The position numbers and the translations under genes are program-made. A model generated the notes under the pieces. It saw nothing but the letters and a program-made list of their open reading frames with translations, made no database searches and was not told the DNA's origin. Shown piece by piece: positions 11,693-25,344 of a stretch of 64,000 nucleotides of DNA. The DNA is from Cenococcum geophilum 1.58 (taxonomy: Eukaryota > Ascomycota > Dothideomycetes > Gloniales > Gloniaceae), in the NCBI GenBank assembly GCA_001692895.1, contig KV748230.1, positions 992,001-1,056,000 of the forward strand. The letters are read 5' to 3'. Each line of letters begins with the position of its first letter. Positions within the stretch are counted from its first letter, which is position 1.

Positions 11693-12114
11693 TGTAACGG
11701 AGCCTTGTAGTAGGAACTACGGTAGACTCGTTAATGGGCTAGGTATATAGGTATTGCAAGTAAGTCAACAACGTAATAACAATTTGGTGGAGTGGTTGCC
11801 CAACAGATTAACTCTAATTATATTCTAAGAATTACTACAAGGAAGGAACTATCTAGGTAGGGACTAAGAGTCCTTAAATACACAACCGTACTCCTAAGAA
11901 ATCCTCCTTATACGTGATATACGTGTTATATATATTATACATATCGTACATTACATACACTGCGTATACTGCGTATAATATTATATAACTCGCTTACTAT
12001 TCCTTATTATATAGTTCTACGGGTTTTATTCTAGACCGTACTTATATTAACTAACTAGCTTCTTCTAACTCCTCTCTAAGTAGTTATAATATTATACTTA
12101 AAGCGTCCGTAATA
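11693..12114 (-). repeat. Gypsy-1 LTR (3' side on the coding strand)
   Basis: 422 bp, equal in length to its partner at 19279-19700. A tract of tacgtgatatacgtgttata and gcgtatactgcgtata units lies near the middle and varies in copy number between the two LTRs. Confidence 0.88.
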
Positions 12115-12649
12115 CCATCTCCCTCCTCTTTATCTTTGTCCTTAAAGATTTCTAATATCTCTAAGTTATTTATTAAAGGTGTAATATCTATCTAATTAAT
12201 TTAGTTAATATTGTTACTTATAATGCCTAAAGCCTCTTCTCCTTTATAAGCGTAACGCTGTACCCGCACTATTACTGTAATATTATTGCTTAGTAAAATA
12301 ATGCCATCTCCGTGTTCTTATTGTATGAAAGAGGGGTTAGTCTATATTGCGTTAACAAGTCCTTTATTTTAATAACCCTCTTCTTATTTAAAGTGCACTA
12401 AAGCAAACGTTTAATCGTCTTGCGATATTCGCTCTACTTCTAATACTAAGTATACGCGTCCTATAACTCTTAATAGTCTCTAAGTTCCCTAAGTAATTTA
12501 TTATAGGGTCTTGTGTTTAATCCGCTGCTGCAAAGCTTAATAGTAAGCTATTCTTAGCGCTGCTTACGGTCTAACGTGCCTTAGAAGAATCCGCACGTGT
12601 CCTTAAAGCTTAGCGTCTAGCTTACGCTTGTCTTTAGCGCTTAAAACAT

Positions 12650-15600
12650 ATTCATAAGAAGGTTTATTTAAAGGAGTAGAAACTTATTTAATAAGGTCTA
12701 TAGAAACTTAGTAATAAAAGAACGGATTCTCTTCTAACAGAGAAGAAAACAACTCTAAGTAATTCGGCAGTCGCTCTTCCTAGGTCCCCCTTAGGTAACT
12801 CATTCTTTAGTAATTCCCCTTTATTAATATTACCTAACCTTTTCTCTTTTAATACTCCCGTACCTTTCCTATAGCGTTCTTTAGGTTCTCTAGTAGTTTT
12901 TAGGTAGTCTTATTATAGCCTATCCACTTTACTTTATACTATATTTTATTATCTATATCCTTATAACTAATAATTTTTAAAACTTACTATTTATCTTCTT
13001 CTTATCCTCTATATATATCTTTTGTATAAACCAGTGGCTTAATATTCCTATATACTAGCTCTAGCATTATAATATGCTATATAGGGTAGATCTTTATTCT
13101 GGCTAGTAGGTTTAACTTAAATATAACTAGTAAAATTCTATATATAATTTTAAAAGGTCCTAGTCTAACATAGTCTAACTTTTTACTTGGTTGTTAACTC
13201 TTAAAATTTTTATATAGTAGCTATACTTTATCTCCCTCCTTAAGATCTAGTCCCTTAGATCTCTTAGTATTATAGTACTTTTTTATTCTTTACTATACCA
13301 CCTTAGCTATTTCCGTAAGGTCTATATAAAGATTTATTAAACTCTTTATTCTTTACTTAGCTATGTTACTTATCTTCTTTACTTAATATAGCGATAATAA
13401 GGTTCTTAGCTTATATCCATAATTCGCCCTAAATAGTAACGTGCCTATTTCTTCTTATGGTGTTATATTGTATATAAACTATATAACTAGTAGTAGTATT
13501 ACCTAATTATTCTATATATAATTAATATAATGCCTTAAATACTATTCTAGTGTCTAGTTTAATCTTTCTATTTAACCGTCTGTCTATAGGTAATATGCGG
13601 TAAAAGTTACTACTTAAACCCCTTATTCTGCTAGGAATACTTCCTAAAATGCTACTATAAATCTTAGATCTCTGTCTAATATAATCTTACTTAGTGCTCT
13701 ATATTTTACAAATACTTCTTTAATATAGATTCTAGCGACATCTTTTGCTAATATTTCTTCTAGATATGCTATAAAGTATCCCTACTTTATAAGCTTATCT
13801 ACTATTACTAGGATCGCGTTATAGTCTTATCCGGTAATAGGGTTTTTTAACTTTAGTAACTTAATAATAAAGTCCTATAATATAACTTCTTATAGTCTTT
13901 CTAGTATTTTAACAGATTATAGCTCTCTATATAGCTTATGCCTTATTAGTTTATTCCTTTAGTAATTTAGATATTCTCTTATAACTTACCTAGCTAGTCC
14001 CTAAATTTTATTAATAATATATTTTTCTTAAAGTCTTAACACTAAGCCTGTAGCTCTATTGTGTCCTTAAGTTAGTCTTTTATAAAATAACTTAATAAAC
14101 TCCTTTGTAATAGACCTTAGTACATATATCGCTTCTTAATTTTTATACTACTTTAAGTCTAGATCCTCTACTTATACGTCTAGGATCTTTTATATTTAAT
14201 TACTCTCTAATAATTTGTGGATCTTCTCTTCTTATATTACTATAATTTTTACATAATTATACCTAATTAATCTATTTATATCTTTCCGTAACAAAGCTCC
14301 TAATAGCTTTTTATTATTTTATAGTTTAGTCTTTCTACTTAGAGTATCCGCTCGTGCATTTTCTATACCCTTAGTATACTAAATCTCAAAATAATATTCT
14401 ATAAGCATCTCTGCCTATCTAACCTGTCTTTAGTTAAGTTCCTTTATTATTAGGAATCCTATTAGGTTCTTATAATCCATCTTAACTATAAATAGTTTCT
14501 CTATACCTTATAAGAATAATCTCTATTCTCTTAATACTATAACTATACCTAATAACTCTTTATTATAGATGTTATAGTTTAGTTCTAGTAGTATTATCTT
14601 CCAACTATAGTATACCACTAGGTGCTATCTATCTTTATATCTTTATAGGAAGCACGCTCCTAGTGTATAGTCTAATACATCCATTTCAACTACTATCTCT
14701 AACCATGGTTAATAGATTTTAAGAACTGACTCCTAGGTAAACAACTGTTTAATTTTTTTTAAATAGTTCTTTTTATTTCTCTCCCTATATCTATAGTTTT
14801 TCTTTCTTTATTAATTTTATAAATGGCTTAATATCCTTTAACTATTAAGCTATAAACCTTCTACAGTAGTTATAGAACCCTAAAAATAACCTTAGCTATG
14901 TTATATTTTCTAGTTCTTGCCAATTTACTATAGCCTCGATCTTCTTTAGATCTATACTAAGTTAGCCTAGTTTAATAATAAATCTAACAAAATCGGTTTT
15001 CCTAGTAAAGAACTCGCATTTCTCAATTACTACTAGTATCTATTCTTCTTATAGTCTCTTTAAGACCTATTTAACGTGTTCCCTATATTCTTCCTCACTT
15101 ATTAAGTAGATAATAATATTATTAAGATATACTATAACAAATTTATTTAAGTATTCTCTTAATATATTATTAATTTACTTCTAAAATATTACTAGTGCGT
15201 TTATAAGCCCAAATTGCATAACTAGTGGTTTATATAGTCCTTCCTTTAACCTAAAGGCTGCCTTTTATTTATCGCCTTCCTTAATCCTAATCTAATAGTA
15301 CGCCTATCTTAGATCTATCTTTATAAAGATTTGCGTATTACTAATCCTATTTTAGATTTTGCTAATTAAGGGTAAAGGATACCTATCCTTCCTAGTAATG
15401 CTATTTAACTATTTATAGTTAATATATAGCCTAAGTTTTCTATTCTTCTTTGGTATAAATAGTACTAGATATCCTGCTAATAACTATAATAGTCTAATAT
15501 ATCCTTTTTAAAGATTTTCCTAGATAAACTCCTTAAGTGCCTATAACTCTTTTTCTATTAATTTATAGGTTAGGTAGAACCTTAAACTTATTCCTAGTTC

Positions 15601-18600
15601 TAGCTCTATCTTATAGTTTTATACTATATACTCTAACAGCTTTTTACTTTTTAGTAACTATAGCTTTTTGCTATACTTATAGTATTTCTTTAGTATATAA
15701 CTTAATCCTTAATTAGTCTCCTTATATGTCGCTCCGACTTAGTACTATACTAACTTAGTTTATTATCGCATCTTATGTTATTATATATCCCTAATATTCA
15801 CTTAACCAGTAATCCAATTAATCCTTAAATTGTATTCCTGTAACTAAGGCATTTCTAATACTACCTTATTATTCCCTAATAGTAGTATATTAAAGGACAT
15901 CTTAACTTATCTCCCTTTAATGGTTATCTAAATTGGTTCTATTTTAAGATTAATAATACCTCCTTTATAGGCTATTAGGTCTTCTAAAATTGTTACTAAT
16001 AAATAAGGGTGCTCTTTTTGCCTGTGTAGTAGCCCTATCCTTTTAACTACTACTAGTAAAATATAGTTTTATATCGCTCCACTATCTACTAATACTTTAA
16101 ACTATTAATCTTACTAATTAACTTTTAGGTTTAGGTATTGTCCTTAAATTCCTTCAAGGGTCTAAGGCTTTACTACTAGCTCCCCCTAGTTTTATAGGCC
16201 TCTACTTTTTCTAACTATTAGCTGCTTAATCCTATTATACTTAGCTTATTCTTTAGCTAATACCTAGTTCGCTTCTTTTCTTTAATATACCATAAATAGG
16301 TGTTTTCTAGACATTCCTACTATTATTATCTATCTAAGTATTCTTCTATAAGGAATCTTCCTAGTTAAAGTATTAAATCTCCTTCCTCTTAGATTTCTGC
16401 TAGATGCTAGCTGTATATATACTTGGCATTCCTATACTATTATTTATCTATTATCTAGTATATCCTTATAGGGTATTTCTAGTTCTTTTCTTTCGGATTC
16501 TTGTGCATTATATATATATTGTCTATATATACAATCTATAATAGCGTATAGTGTGCTAGGTGCTTTAGGTTAACTCTTAGCTCGTCTTTATCCTTAAGTT
16601 TAAACCTCTATTATACTAATCTAAACGTTATAACTTTATTCGCGGGTACTAAGATATATCTCTTACTTCTCTAGTCTTCCAATTATTCCTCTAGATCTTT
16701 TAATATTATAATTAAGGCTTCCTTAATATAATTCATTACTTTTTCTATAATTAGGTGGTCTTAAATAACTTTTTCGTCTAACTATATATAGAAATCTTCC
16801 TACTTATTATTATGTCGTTATCTATACCACTTTTAGTATAGCTGCTAGAGTATATACGGCTTGTCCGTAAGAAAGTATCTTCTTATTACTGCGTTGTAAT
16901 AGCCCTTTATATATTATTCTTTGAACCTAGTAGGAATTTCTAAATCCTTTTTATTTTCTAGTTTGGTAAGCTACTTAGCCCTTAGTATGCCTATTCTTAG
17001 CCTATTAGTGATTCTTTATACTAGCGCTCTGTCCTTTATACGTCCTAATATACTAGATCTTATATCTAGTTTCTTTTCTTACTATGCAATAATTCTTGCT
17101 CTAAATTCTTCTATAGTTTCCTTTGGTTTACATCTTATAACTAGATTTTTAAAGTTCTCTTACTTCTTAATCGCTATATCGGCTTTTTAACCTTTAGGTT
17201 AAATACTATATTTGCCTAGTAAGTCTTCTAGGTCTATATATCTGTCTCCTAATCTAACTACTGTTTATATTACAGATTCTCTAATCTATAGTAAAGCCGC
17301 TTGCTTCTTGCTTATAGGTGTTCTTATTTATACTCCGAATTCTTAACCCCTTAGATTTTTTAATCCCAAGCTTGCTTCTAACTTAAGCTTAGTTTTAGCC
17401 TTAGTCTAACTAGGCTTTACTAGTGTCCTTATCTTATCTTAAGAGTCCTAGGTTTTACTTATCTTATCTTAAAAATCTTATACTATAGGAAATACTTATT
17501 CTAAGCTTATTTATATGTTTTTAAACTAAGCTATTGCTCTATCCTATTAGTTGTTGTCTATTATAGATCCTTAAGTATACCTTATCTTGTCTTAAGAATC
17601 TTAGTTATCTCTTATCTTGTCTTAAGAGTCTTAAGCCTTTAGCCTTTTGCCTTTATTAAGTAGTAAGCTAGCACTAGCAGTTGTCTGCTTACTTAATTAT
17701 CTTTAGATATTACTCCTTCCGTCATATAAAGCGATAGATACCATATCTAACGATATTATAATACCCGTTACTAAACCTTGCTTTATAGCGGTTATAGTCT
17801 CTACTTCTATTACGTTATTAAGGTTTAAATACCTCTAGTTAGTTTCTTTACTACCCTCACCGCTATTAATTAATAAGTACTCTAACTCTATTGTTATTGT
17901 TGCTAATTGTTATCTATATATTATTATAATATCTTAATTTAGCTTATAGAGTTAATCTTATTCTTTATCTAACTTTTTAGTTCCTTTAAGTCCTCTTAAC
18001 TCTAGCTCCTATAGCTAATAGCTTGTACTATACTTAGCGTTTTTATAAATTTGGCATATATTATTATAATAAAATGCAAAACTTTTAATTAAACACTCTT
18101 TTATTCCTTATAGTATACTATTATCTCTCTATATATATATGTTATATACTATTAGTCTAGTTCCCTTTACTATATAATAACTCTAACCACTTCTATAGTC
18201 TCTGGCGAAATAACCCTATTTTCTATAATTTATGTAAGCTCTATCTTTAAACTATTATTTTTACTATAGAGTCCGCTTAAACGTCTTCTGCTACTAAGAT
18301 CCTTAGTTTAGCCTATGCTTTTTAGTTCTGTAATTACTTAATCTTTAACCTTTAGGTTTTTATAGCTTCTTACTCTATCTTTTATAGGTTTCTTTAGTAT
18401 TACTTAGGTCTATTAGCTTTGCGCTATACCATAGTTTCTAACTTAGCTTTAGTTATTGCGTGCTTTACGCCTTATATAACTATAGAACTCTATCCTAGCC
18501 TCTTTTAGCCTATTCCCTTTAGAAGATCCTATTATTAATCTTAATTACTTAATCTATTAATTCCTTTAGGGTGTCTATATCTTTTATTAAAATAATTACA

Positions 18601-19238
18601 TTCTAGACTTTAGCCTTAAGTCCCTACTTATACTATGCTATAAGCGCCTTATTATTCTATTTGACCTATATAGTAAGTGTTTAAAACTATATTATATACT
18701 TAATTACTAAAGTTTGCTGTATTAGGTTCTAAAGCTTTCTTTTTACTATAACTATTACTTCTGGGTCCCTAAATATCTATATTAATTATTTTATAAATCC
18801 TGCCTAGCTAGAAAACACAAATCGTACCTTTTAATTAGTAGTAGTTATTCCGTTGGTTTGTATCTCTATTAAGTAGGGTTTAAATTATTTAAGTGCCTGA
18901 CCTGATAGGAATAGTCCTATATAGGCTATTTAATCTATTATTATGGCTAACTTAGCCCTTTCTTATATAACTTTAAAATATATTTACGTTAGGAATCCTT
19001 TAAGCTTTAATCTTTCTCCTAAGAATTGTTTAATTAAAGGTAACTTAACCTTTGCTACTCTAATCCCATTAAGTCTTTTTTTAAGTATTTAGTTGTTCTT
19101 ATTTAACCTATTAATAATTTCCTATAACTGCCTAACCGTAACTAGTTGCGAGTTAGTATCTTATATACTTATATCTCCACTTAACCTTAAAGTAGTTACT
19201 GCCGTTAACGGCGTTGTGGTGGCTGCTTTTAGTGGCAT
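12650..19238 (-). pseudogene. Gypsy-1 gag-pol, RIP-inactivated
   Basis: Degraded polyprotein on the minus strand. Gag is placed from an ATG at 19238 (Met-Pro-Leu-Lys-Ala-Ala) leftward to about 17200. Reverse transcriptase lies at about 15000-15560, with LRLYINYKQLN, IKIDLRYAY, a QFGLINA box and YLNNIIIY in place of YLDDILIY at about 15110-15145. RNase H lies at about 14500-14650 (NYNIYNKELL), and integrase at about 13280-14250, with DFIIKL and YNAILVIVDKL at about 13760-13860. Many TAG/TAA codons stand where Gln or Trp is expected and the catalytic Asp pair of the reverse transcriptase is changed to Asn. The left limit is approximate. Confidence 0.8.
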
Positions 19239-19278
19239 ATTATTTAACTTATTAAAACCGTAACTATAGTAGTAATTG

Positions 19279-19700
19279 TGTAATAGAGCCTTATAGTAGG
19301 AACTACGGTAGACTTGTTAATGGGCTAGGTATATAGGTATTATAAGTAAGTTAACAACGTAATAATAATTTGGTGGAGTAGTTGCCTAATAAATTAACTT
19401 TAATTATATTCTAAGAATTACTATAAGGAAGGAACTATCTAGGTAGGGACTAAGAGTCCTTAAATATATAACTATACTCCTAAGAAATCCTCCTTATACG
19501 TGATATATGTGTTATACGTGTTATACGTGTTGTATATTGCGTATACTGCGTATACTGCGTATAATATTATATGACTTACTTACTATTCCTTATTATATGG
19601 TTTTACGGGTTCTATCCTAGACCGTGCTTATATTAACTAACTAGCTTCTTCCAACTCCTTTCTAAGTAGTTGTAATATTGTACTTAAAGCGTCTATAATA
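19279..19700 (-). repeat. Gypsy-1 LTR (5' side on the coding strand)
   Basis: 422 bp, starts tgtaatagag and ends gtctataata. Differences from the left LTR are almost all transitions, as expected after RIP. Confidence 0.88.
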
Positions 19701-19837
19701 ATGGACAATTAACCCTAGTTAACGTACGTACCTAACTGACGAACGAACTAACGAATTAAATTAAAAGTTTGAAACGTTAAAATAAGGTTTTTGCTAAGAC
19801 GCTAATTGGACCCTACCTAACCTATTAAATCCTAAAA

Positions 19838-22800
19838 ATGACGACTATAAGCAAATTAAAAGTCAATCTTATCCTTAATTAGCTATCTAATTGGATATAG
19901 TGGTTCTTTATTATCTAAGATATTACCAAAACTAACGAGGTATGGGAGTATATTAACCTATTTAAAAAAGGTAAGCGTCTAAAGCTAGTATAACCAAGTC
20001 GTCCTATACTAAGGGATATACTACCTACGGCTATATTAATAGCAAAGCTAGACCTAAGTTAGCTTACCGCCTATAACTAGCTCTATACTAAATATAAAGA
20101 CAATCTTTGTATATATAAGAAGTAAAAATGGGCTATAAACGATATTAGTAACTATATCGTTTGCACTATATTAGTAGCCTACCTTTTACTTATTAATGAC
20201 CTTAACACAGTATACAAACGGCTTTAAGCACTTAAGACTGCACTAGCCCCTACTACCTTAGGTTAAAAACGAGACGTCCTTAATTAATATACGGCTTTAA
20301 AAGTCTATAATAAAAAGCAGAGCATTAATAAATGATTAAATAACTAGCGGAATATCTATAAGCTTGCGGAGTAATTAAAGCTACTAGATATATAAGGATT
20401 TAGGCTATATTATGACTTTGTTTAAGCCATTAAATCTATCTCTTCTAGTTTTATAGGAGCACTAGAAGTAGACCTTATTAGGAAAGAATGGAAGGATAAA
20501 GCTACCCTATCTATTATCGATCTAATTAAGGAATTTAAGGAGTACTACCATATATAGCAAGCAGCATCCTCTGCTACCCCTGCCAATAACTCTACTTTTA
20601 CAACCCTAGGCAATTCTAATTCTAATTTAGATTCTAATAGCAATTCTAATTTAGATTTAAAATGGAATAAGGAATGCATATACGGCTTTAAACATTAATT
20701 TAGCAGCTGCTACTATATCGTTAAGCAGAAGCGCCCTTAAGGATAAAAACCAAACCTAGACATCTAAAAGAAAGTAGAAGAAGTAATTTTATCTATGCCT
20801 TGGATTAAACGCATTATTAACCTTATCTTAAAAAGAGAATAGGAAGTAAAGAAGAATATAGAATCTATAATTGATTTTAATTCCAAAACCCTACCTTCTA
20901 AAACCCCGACTAGCTATGCTGCTATATTTAGTACTGGTTAAACTTTATTCGAACTCTAGAACACCTAGATACTTAACCCTAGTATAGATACCCACGTCTG
21001 CAATAACTAAGAAGACTTTACCTTCTTCTACCTAGCTATAGAAGACGACTACCTAATTACTAGTGGAAATTTTGAAAAGATACAAGCTTATAGAATAGTA
21101 ACGATTACTATTAATACACCTACTAGGAGCTTAAAAATAAAGCTATCCTATATAGTATTAGTACCTACTATATTTATAAATATTATAGCACTATTAAGAG
21201 CTACTAATAATGATATCCATTTTGACTTAGGACGAAACTTGCTATACTATCTAGCAACTAGCGAAATAGTATACTATGCGAAACGACTAGGGGGCCACTA
21301 GGTACTAATTCATAGAGAGCCTACCCTAGATTTAATAACTTAATCGACCTTCTTAATAAGAAGATATTAACTAAGTAGAATGGCCCGTAAACTAGTTAGA
21401 GCTATAGCTATAAAATGGTATAAAATACTTGGCTATATAGGACATAACGCTATTAAGTAGCTTCTTAAGCACGTTAATGGCACAGAGCTTAAAGAGCTAA
21501 TTAATAAACGAGCACCGCTCAAAATTAAATATAAAGTCTACTTAATATTAAAGCACATATAGCAGATCTCTTAAAGATAAGAACATAAATTTTTAGCCAC
21601 TTAACTATTCGAGTAGGTAGTATTTAATATCATTACCCTTAGAGAACTAGGGTATAACGGTAATAGATACGCGATGCACTTCTATTGCACGTATTCTAAA
21701 TTTAACTTTGTATTTACCGCTAAGAATAAGGATAAAGCTACTGTCCTACCTACTATCTATAAGACCCACTATTTAATTAAAATATGATTTTATTAAGACG
21801 TAATCTTCTTTTAGAGCAATAATAAACAAGCTTTTGGATAAATAGGAGATACTTTATATATATAGTGCGCAGACAAAGGCATTACTTTTAAATGCCGAGC
21901 CCCGTATACAGAAGAACAAAATGGCGAAGCTAAATGATCTGAATGAACCCTTATGGAACGATTAAGGGCTATATAGCTAGAAGTATCTTTACCCCTACTT
22001 CTAGGACTAGAAGCTTTCCTTGCTGCTAGCTACGTACTTAATTAAACCCCAAATAAGCAACTAGGGTGGAAAACTCCGTACGAGATCGCCTACGGTAAGC
22101 CGCTATTACTTACCTATATATATATATACGGTTATAAGACCTATATACTAGACAAACAAATTAAAAGGGGAGATAAGCTAGCTCTTTATGCATTAATTAG
22201 ACACCTAGTCGGCTATAATTTAACTAATATTTATTAAATTTAGATTCCGAGTCTCCGCAAGGTTATTTAAACTAGAGACGTTATATTTGACGAGACCTCG
22301 TTCTATAACCCTAAGGGTTAAGACATTAACTACCTGCTAAGAGAAGCATTAGAGGATACTATCTAGATAATTAGTCTACTAGAACCTCTCTACGAAGATA
22401 AGTCTAAGGATAAATCTATCCTATATAGACCTACCTTAAATATAGAATAAACGACTACACCTAAATTAAACGATGCGGCAGAGCCTTATATAAAGGATAC
22501 TAAACAGTTACCAATACTTAGTAGAACGGTATCTCTAGATTTACTAAAATCGAACACCTTACTATAAGGACTTTAAGACGATATCCTAAATATAATTAAA
22601 ATAATTCCTACTTAGCTAAGCTCTCTAGAACTATCTAATAGAGTAACTAATATAGCTCTATAAGCTAATAAAGTCTTAGCTAAACCTTCTGCCAACTTTA
22701 TCCTACTAGAAGGATTAAAATAAATTCGACGTTAAGCGTGTGTAGCAGCACTAGCCAATCTATCTACCCTATTTAGTTACTACGCTGGATTTGCTATAGG

Positions 22801-24677
22801 ACTAGTAAAGGACATTGACCGAACTAGATCCTTATCTCTATATCGTGATAATCTTCCTTCTAAACTAAAGAATCTTAAAGAATTAAGAAAGTATCCTTTA
22901 ACTATTAGCTTTTAAAAGGCTATAGAAAAAGAATACAATAACCTAAAATGCTAAGGGACATTTAAAACTATACCAAAAACAGAAGTAGGCAACGAGTAGA
23001 TCCTTTTACTAAAATAGGTCTTTAAATATAAGCTTAATAGCAACGGTTACCTTTAAAAGCTTAAAGCTAGACTATACGTCCGCGGAGACCTGTAGATTAC
23101 TAAAGAAGAGACCTATGCAGTAACCCTAGCTGCTCGAATATTCTGTGCTCTTATGGCTATAGCAGCCGTATTTGACCTGGAAATTTAATAGTATAACGCT
23201 ATAAACGTATTTATAAACGCCAAGCTTAGTAAACCAATTTACTACTACTACCTAGAAGGTTTTAATCAAAACTGTAAGCTTTGCAGTGTGTGGGAATTAA
23301 ACGAGCAACTTAATTGTAAATCTATGGAAATCAAGAGGTATATATACATGAAATAGTGGCAAGAAGATAATAACGATGATGCACAATTGCCTCGGTAGAC
23401 AGCGCTTACAGTCGGCAATAGGTAATGGAAACAGGTAGTGAGACATAGGTAGTAAGACATACGAGGTGGTGAGTCACGACGTGATGCGAGCCTCGGTAGT
23501 CGGTTACAAAAACGGATATATTTTAAAGCTACTTATAGCGCTATATAGATTGAAAATCTTACTACTACTTTAGTATAAAGAGCTTACTAATATACTGGCT
23601 AAATTTGGATTAGAACTAGTACTAGGCACTAACTGCCTATTTACTAATAGACGACTTATTATCTTCTTCTATATAGATAATATTGCCGTCCTATTTACTA
23701 AAAAGGACCTTTTAAGACTTAAAGAATTTAAAGTAAAATTGCTGCACTAATATAAGATCCGTGCACTAGGAGACCTATAATAGTTCCTAGGTATTTAAAT
23801 TAGTCAAAATTAAGTAAGTAGGAAGCTCTGGCTTTACTAAGACTCCTATATTAAAAAGATAGCCAATTAATTTAATATTTAACCACTAGAAAGATTTCCT
23901 AAGTTACTACTTCCTGCTAAAGAACTGATTCCATCCGACTAGTAGACGAACCCTTAAAGAACCCTAGCCTACCAGTAATAAGTAGGGTCACTTACACACC
24001 TTGCCGTACTTAGAAGACCTAATATTACTAAGACGCATTCTAAGCTGGCCGAATTCTTTACTAATCTAAATTAACAACACCTTAACGCAGCAAACTAAGC
24101 TATTATTTACTGTCTAGGAACAAAATCTACAGCTATTAAATACTCTAGCGAAGTATTTAGAGCCTACGTCTACTTTAGAAACCCTAAAGGAGAAGACGTC
24201 ACCTTTTACGGAGTATCTGACGCAGCATTTACGGATTATATAGAAACTAGACGGAGCTCTTAAGGATATCTATTTATCCTATTTGGAGGACTAATCGATT
24301 AGAAAGCAACCCTACAGCAATCTATTACTCGCTTAACTACTAAAGCAAAGCTTCTCTCCCTATCTACTACTGCCGTTAAAATTATCTGGTGGCAACGATT
24401 CTTTAAGGCAATTGGCTTTAATTTAGAACGCGATTTTACCGTGCTCTGCGACAATATGCAGACCGTACGACTCCTAAGATAGGATACACCAAAGCTTGAC
24501 ACCAAGCTTCGATATATCGACGTCTATCAGCACTGGCTGAGACAGGAAGTCTAAGACAAAAAGATTGACGTTTAATGGGTCCCTATAGACAAGATACCTG
24601 CCGACGGCCTTACTAAGATCTTACCCCGTTAAAAGCATGAGGCATAGATAAAGCAATTAAATTTGGTGGATATTTAA
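19838..24677 (+). pseudogene. Copia-1 gag-pol, RIP-inactivated and interrupted
   Basis: Starts at an ATG at 19838 (Met-Thr-Thr-Ile-Ser-Lys-Leu-Lys) and can be followed to a stop at 24675-24677, about 1530 codons once the inserted solo LTR is removed. Gag lies at 19838-20950, with a C-x5-H-x4-C knuckle-like motif at about 20679-20715. Integrase starts with an H..H motif at about 21416-21480 and has a core to 22130 (CADKGITFKCRAPYTEEQNGEAK). Reverse transcriptase lies at about 22880-23870 and is split at 23272 inside EGFNQ|NGYI. RNase H lies at about 24130-24640 and ends in ADGLTKILPR. Stops occur at CAG, CAA and TGG positions. Confidence 0.85.
23273..23508 (-). mobile_element. Solo LTR inserted in the Copia-1 reverse transcriptase
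   Basis: 236 bp; on the minus strand it starts tgtaaccgac and ends gcaaagcttaca, so it belongs to the LTR group of Copia-1 and the solo LTR at 4075, but its middle is different. The target duplication aaaac is perfect (23268-23272 and 23509-23513). Removing it with one duplication restores the reading of the reverse transcriptase. A full related element must have inserted after Copia-1 and then recombined out. Confidence 0.92.
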
Positions 24678-24857
24678 CATTAGATTAATTAACTCCATTT
24701 ACAATGTCCGCAATATCCGCGATATTCGCAATATGCCATTTTAATTACCCTACCCTTTGCTACTCTCAAATTGTATCTAAATTTCCTATTTTGGTATAGC
24801 TTCTGCCCTCATTTTATGTTCTACAGCTTTAACTACACCGTTAAATCTGGGGGGGTG

Positions 24858-25092
24858 TGTAACCGACTACCGACACTGCGCTGAGACACAAGATCACCGC
24901 TTGGAAGGCTCCAAGACGGCGTCAACGCCACCCAATATATTGGTTGCAGATTAATATTGGTGGCAGATTACCGTTCCCATTTCAGCTATCTATTACCCCA
25001 TTACTTCTACCTTCTTCGTGTATATATAGAGCCTCCAGAGCTACATTCACAATCAAGTCGTTCATTCAATTCTTCGCACTGCAAAGCTTACA
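24858..25092 (+). repeat. 3' LTR of Copia-1
   Basis: 235 bp, tgtaaccgac to agcttaca, directly after a G-rich polypurine tract and directly followed by the GATAA target duplication. It is less altered than the 5' LTR. Confidence 0.9.
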
Positions 25093-25344
25093 GATAAGAA
25101 AGGAATAGCGGGTGGTATAGATAGATCTTAAGCAGTGGAGGATTTAGGCTTAGATTGAGCGGATTGTTAAGTATATCTAGAAGGTTATTAAGCTTGAAGG
25201 AGGTAATGAGTATAGGGCGGGTGCTATAGAGGCACCCAGACGCTTAAAAGCATCTAAAGCGGTCAATTTCTTGGCGGCAAAGACTTTTGAAAGGCATCTC
25301 CGTAGATCGGGCTAAGTTCCGCATGGCTTCAGTTCGATCGCTAC
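25093..25344. other. Flank of Copia-1 with a possible degraded coding frame
   Basis: From 25094 one plus frame reads with a few TAG codons into a stretch (about 25200-25310) free of stops, Glu/Arg/Ala-rich and ending at a stop near 25315. It could be the RIP-damaged end of a gene that Copia-1 split, but no family is recognised. Confidence 0.3.

Larger units (their letters stand above)
11693..19700 (-). mobile_element. Gypsy-1 LTR retrotransposon nested in the Copia-1 leader
   Basis: Two 422-bp LTRs (11693-12114 and 19279-19700) in the same orientation bound the element. The plus-strand reading begins tgtaacgg and ends ccgtaata (CA changed to TA). Flanks are acgga (11688-11692) and atgga (19701-19705), a 5-bp target duplication with one C-to-T change. 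Coding runs on the minus strand with Gag at the right, then reverse transcriptase, RNase H and integrase leftward, the Ty3/Gypsy order. Length 8008 bp. Confidence 0.9.
11341..25092 (+). mobile_element. Copia-1 LTR retrotransposon with two nested insertions
   Basis: Two 235-bp LTRs of identical length, starting tgtaaccgac and ending agcttaca, enclose the element, with GATAA on both sides. Internal order gag, protease, integrase, reverse transcriptase, RNase H is that of Ty1/Copia. Removing the Gypsy insertion (11693-19700) and the solo LTR (23273-23508) with one copy of each target duplication gives an element of about 5.5 kb, a normal length. After the 5' LTR comes gttataagcctag, which resembles the anticodon-loop type of primer site (half-tRNA) used by Copia; that is inference. 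A run of seven or more G at 24849-24855 just before the 3' LTR is the polypurine tract. Confidence 0.9.

Noticed and set aside
16921..17190. 89-codon plus-strand ORF
   Set aside because: Lies antisense within the Gypsy-1 gag-pol region. Its Leu/Ser-rich composition is a by-product of AT-rich sequence.
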